This document shows, piece by piece, positions 61,352-64,000 of a DNA stretch of 64,000 nt (the first letter of the stretch is position 1; every line of letters starts with the position of its first letter). The stretch comes from Cryptomeria japonica (lineage: Eukaryota; Streptophyta; Pinopsida; Cupressales; Cupressaceae): assembly GCF_030272615.1 (NCBI RefSeq), contig NC_081405.1, positions 569,903,095-569,967,094 on the forward strand. The letters are read 5' to 3'. The notes below the pieces were generated by a model. It made no database searches, was not told the DNA's origin, and worked only from the letters and a program-made list of their open reading frames with translations. Made by a program: the position numbers and the translations under genes.

Positions 61352-62539
61352 TGATAAACTTATAAGGCACGAAGAGGGAGGGGGTCGAATCAGTGAAAGC
61401 AAAAACTTAATAAATTTGATTACACATTTTACCATTCTAAAAACCAATATGCATGCAAGAAATAAAACCACATAATCAAACACCCAATAAAGCATGCAAA
61501 TCATAACACAAAGATTTTCGCGTGGAAACCCAAATGCAAAAAACCACGATGGGAATTAGTACCCACAAATATCAACTATCTGCAGAATAGAGATCTGACC
61601 CATTAAGGTCATACAAATGCCCTGTTAGGAGTGACACCTAGTTAAGAGTGATTTAGCCTGGTTAAGAGATATTATAAAAAGGACTCTAAGGACCCATCCC
61701 TACTATGAGCTACCCGGCTAAGGGATTTCAAAACACAAGCTAATGTGTCACCTTCTTAGAGGATTTAAACCTTCGGACCTATTAGGATCCTAGCACACCC
61801 TATTAGTAGTGACCTTGTGAGAGGATTTTCTTGCTGCAACTATTAGGGAACAACAAGTTTGATTGATCCACCATTACCACCTCTATGCCTGATTAGATCC
61901 ACTCCTTGTCTACTTCTATAATTGATCAAACATCAAACTCTAACTACTTCTTCCACTGCACGATCAGATTCTCACTCTTGATCTCATCAAATCATACAAT
62001 TTAGATCTCCCTGTAAAAACTTTGTTAAGTCAGCTAAGAACCTTGGAACAATTCCCTAGCTTAATTGAATATAGTCACCTTATTCGTTTTCCTTCTCATT
62101 ACACTTTACTTATGTCGGCCACACAAACGTAACTCAAAAATATAACATAAAGTCTACCGGTAACCAATCAAAGTAACTTTGCTTTACTTGTTATCAGTTC
62201 TTCCTGGCTATGATTGTTGTTCTGATCATAACATGCTCAATACTCTAAATTTGTTGATGTAGTTTCAATCAGAGACTCATACCAATGTCATAAACATGTG
62301 TACCAAACCGCAATGTCTAGCTCTTCACCAATCACCTATACTAGTTGTCTGATCATCCCTCTGTTCTTGTTTACCGGTTTGACTGCAACTTAGTAGTTTT
62401 GTTGTTTAATTGACTCCGCTACCAGTTAGGCTCTACCAGTTGGTCTAAGTGACTTATATGACTCACAAAAAATGGTTTCCATCAATGAAAACACAAATAA
62501 AGTCATCAATCAACCTATTACAACATCATCAAGTCAACA
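61352..62539 (-). repeat. Element I 5' LTR (1188 bp)
   Basis: Partner of 3715-4921. Contains the same 'acacaagctaatgtgtcacc' block (about 61734) and ends TCAACA before GTACC. Confidence 0.85.
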
Positions 62540-62544
62540 GTACC
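62540..62544. repeat. Target-site duplication of element I, right copy (GTACC)
   Basis: Identical to 3710-3714. Confidence 0.8.
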
Positions 62545-62746
62545 CTCTAGATTAGAGAAAAACCCTCGAACTTCAAACGCTTGCAAAATGGACTCTTTAT
62601 ATTGGATTTCAACAAAATGAAAGGTGATACTGACTTTCTCAAGCCTTTTGGAAATGATGGTGAGCTCCAAATTAAAACAAGGTGAAATTTGTTTGTGTAA
62701 ATGCAAATAATCTCCAAAAAAACGAACATGAATCTTCAGATCTAGA
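62545..62746 (-). other. Element B internal region, 5' portion
   Basis: About 200 bases between the PBS of B and the insertion of I. No gag-like frame; short - strand frames have no recognisable content. Confidence 0.5.
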
Positions 62747-62758
62747 GCTATGATACCA
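62747..62758 (-). other. Element B primer-binding site
   Basis: The - strand reads TGGTATCATAGC, one mismatch from the initiator tRNA-Met site, directly abutting the LTR. Confidence 0.65.
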
Positions 62759-63229
62759 TGTTAGAATTCATGAAATGTGAATTCCACAAGCCCATTTATC
62801 TTTTGCAAGAATACCTACCACACATAAAGAGAAAATTGAACAACAAAATAGTTGAAGACAAATAACAATAATTGAATTGCTTGTATTGCTTGATTACAAT
62901 GAAGGATATGACATCCTTATAAAGAAATCTAACTCTAAAGATACAAACTCTAAATGGTAGAGTCTACAAGATAGACTAAGAGTTAAAAAAGAAGGCATCA
63001 ATCAGTCATGTATGCACAAAAATCATAATAGACTAATTAATGCATGAAACTCTCAAAAATCTATACATAGTTTTCTTTTCCTAGTTTGAATTATGCATGG
63101 ACATAAATATTAATTAATTAATTAATTAACTAACTAATAAATACCAATATATAATTACTAAGGCATCGACTATTTAGTGAATTAATGCAATTAAGTGAAT
63201 AATTAATATATAAATTATTTACTCCAACA
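62759..63229 (-). repeat. Element B 5' LTR (471 bp)
   Basis: Partner of 1893-2383; TGTTAGAATT start and ACTCCAACA end. Confidence 0.8.
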
Positions 63230-63234
63230 AATTT
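63230..63234. repeat. Target-site duplication of element B, right copy (AATTT)
   Basis: Identical to 1888-1892. Confidence 0.75.
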
Positions 63235-63290
63235 GAATTTGAAATAGTATAAACACTCAGATCTGAGAACATAAATCATAATTAAAGGTA

Positions 63291-63308
63291 TTCACGTTGG
63301 GTTCACTA
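63291..63308 (-). other. Element A primer-binding site (candidate)
   Basis: The - strand reads TAGTGAACCCAACGTGAA, nearly the same as the site of element D at 56911-56929, three bases from the LTR start. Confidence 0.45.
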
Positions 63309-63311
63309 AAA

Positions 63312-63823
63312 TGTGGAGCATAAAAATGTAATCGGACGACTAAGACCTAATTCCACTCTCATGTACACAAAGTGGAATACAAAAGAGCCTATGGAGATAG
63401 TTCACTTTGGGTACTTCTTGTGAGGAAGAGAGAGCCACTGAATATCTCTTAGTGTTTCTATTCCTTTGCTATAAATGAAGAGTAGATATGCCAAATATGA
63501 TGCAATGATCAATTGTGCTAGGAGATAAGAAAAGATGCAAACATAAACTGAAAAATAGTGAAACTTGCAAATCTGAAACTGAGACTAATGTGTACCTATG
63601 ACTAAAGTTTGGAACTGGGCAGGACTAGGGTTCCATGCCTTGGTCCTTGATTCCACCATAGGGAGCTGAAACTATGAAATTTGGGTCCTAATGGTCTGAA
63701 AAGTTGAACTGTTAGAAAATATAGAAAAGCACAGAGGACTAGGGCACCAGGCCCTCATCCTATTGTGGACTAGGGTGCCACACCTTAGTCCTTGAGGCCT
63801 GGGTCCAAATTTGGAGGTAGGGT
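63312..63823 (-). repeat. Element A 5' LTR, part (cut by element J)
   Basis: Begins TGTGGAGCAT and resembles the LTR of D in its first 200 bases (shared 'ccactctcat' and 'ggaagagagag' blocks). It diverges further in, then is cut at TGTTAGGTCC. Confidence 0.55.
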
Positions 63824-64000
63824 TGTTAGGTCCTACTTGGAAAGCTAATGTACTAAGAGGGGAGGGGTGAATCAGTACTTCAAAACTTTTCTTGAAAAAT
63901 AGTTTTACTGATAAACACAAACTATGTATTACTGATCTCAAAGATATAAAATACTGAAACATAATCATAAAGATAACATGCATCAAAATATCACTCCATA
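63824..64000 (-). repeat. Element J: start of a copia-like LTR
   Basis: TGTTAGGTCC followed by a G-rich stretch and 'gaatcagtact' has the layout of the E and I LTR ends (TG..., G-run, GAATCAGT). Only 177 bases are in the window, and no partner is visible. Confidence 0.45.

Larger units (their letters stand above)
3715..62539 (-). mobile_element. Element I: large non-autonomous LTR retrotransposon interrupted by element D
   Basis: LTRs at 3715-4921 and 61352-62539 share start TGATAA and end TCAACA/CCAACA and are flanked by the exact duplication GTACC. A PBS complementary to initiator tRNA-Met abuts the right LTR and a purine tract abuts the left LTR, so the element reads on the - strand. Without element D it is about 7.7 kb. 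It encodes a coiled-coil/zinc-knuckle gag and a long second ORF with no protease, integrase, RT or RNase H. It must have used enzymes supplied by another element, probably a copia relative judging by the PBS. Confidence 0.8.
1893..63229 (-). mobile_element. Element B: small LTR retrotransposon, now split by a 59-kb nest
   Basis: Two direct LTRs (1893-2383 and 62759-63229) start TGTTAGAATT and end TCCAACA and are flanked by the duplication AATTT. A PBS-like site abuts the right LTR on the - strand and a short purine tract abuts the left LTR, so transcription runs right to left. Removing element I and one copy of its target duplication leaves about 2.5 kb, with an internal region of only about 1.5 kb and no recognisable gag or pol. 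B is therefore a short non-autonomous element whose enzymes must have come from elsewhere. Confidence 0.75.
1..64000 (-). mobile_element. Element A: outermost Ty3/gypsy element (both flanks, partial)
   Basis: Bases 1-1892 resemble the leader ORF of element D (56150-56768), and bases 63235-63823 resemble the PBS and LTR start of D (56911 onward). Both flanks run on the - strand, and the break between them is exactly the insertion of element B with a 5-bp duplication. They are therefore read as one element interrupted by about 61 kb. Only part of its leader/ORF, its PBS and the first 512 bp of one LTR are inside the window. The other end and any pol genes lie beyond position 1. A and D look like two members of one family. 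Confidence 0.7.

Overview
This is plant nuclear DNA made almost entirely of LTR retrotransposons nested inside one another. It looks like intergenic DNA of a large-genome seed plant; a gymnosperm is my guess, but nothing in the window proves it. The support is Ty1/copia and Ty3/gypsy protein domains on both strands, LTRs of about 0.5-1.65 kb, primer-binding sites (PBS) complementary to initiator tRNA-Met, and near-universal decay of coding frames by stops and frameshifts. I see no host single-copy gene, no rRNA or tRNA gene, and nothing bacterial or viral.

Pairing LTRs across the window gives one nest. Element A (Ty3/gypsy, - strand) supplies both edges (1-1892 and 63235-64000). Element B (small LTR element, - strand, 1893-63229, TSD AATTT) is inserted in A. 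Element I (non-autonomous, iMet PBS, - strand, 3715-62539, TSD GTACC) is inserted in B. Element D (Ty3/gypsy with two RNase H domains, Tat-like, - strand, 7474-58585, near-matching TSD) is inserted in the second ORF of I. Inside D lie remnants of a copia family E: a partial LTR at 12282-12713, and a 5' half plus 5' LTR at 46715-50644. The E LTR at 12282 is cut by copia element F (+ strand, 12714-17520), whose RT is cut by element G (+ strand, 17521-43908 visible). G contains the complete 18.5-kb Tat-like element C (- strand, 24775-43277), and its 3' LTR is cut by element H (+ strand, 43909 to about 46700). A deletion at about 46.7 kb joins the inside of H to the inside of an E-family copia. 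A further copia-like LTR (J) starts at 63824 in the LTR of A.

Functional layout. C and D encode on the - strand protease, RT, RNase H, a second RNase H and integrase; C also has a gag core and a zinc finger, D does not. Both carry on the opposite (+) strand, between integrase and 3' LTR, a decayed gene with a plant mobile domain (PMD) followed by a charged low-complexity tail; the copy in D keeps two candidate spliceosomal introns. F and the E-family remnant are ordinary copia gag-pol elements. I and H share a different plan: a coiled-coil gag with about four CCHC zinc knuckles, then a second ORF of unknown function, with no polymerase domains in I. That second ORF and the antisense PMD genes are the most interesting material. 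G has a 6.3-kb internal region of C-rich low-complexity sequence with one Pro/Ser-rich ORF and no pol.

All element boundaries were placed by eye from LTR pairs, TG...CA ends, PBS/PPT sites and target-site duplications. No alignment was computed, so no percent identities are given.
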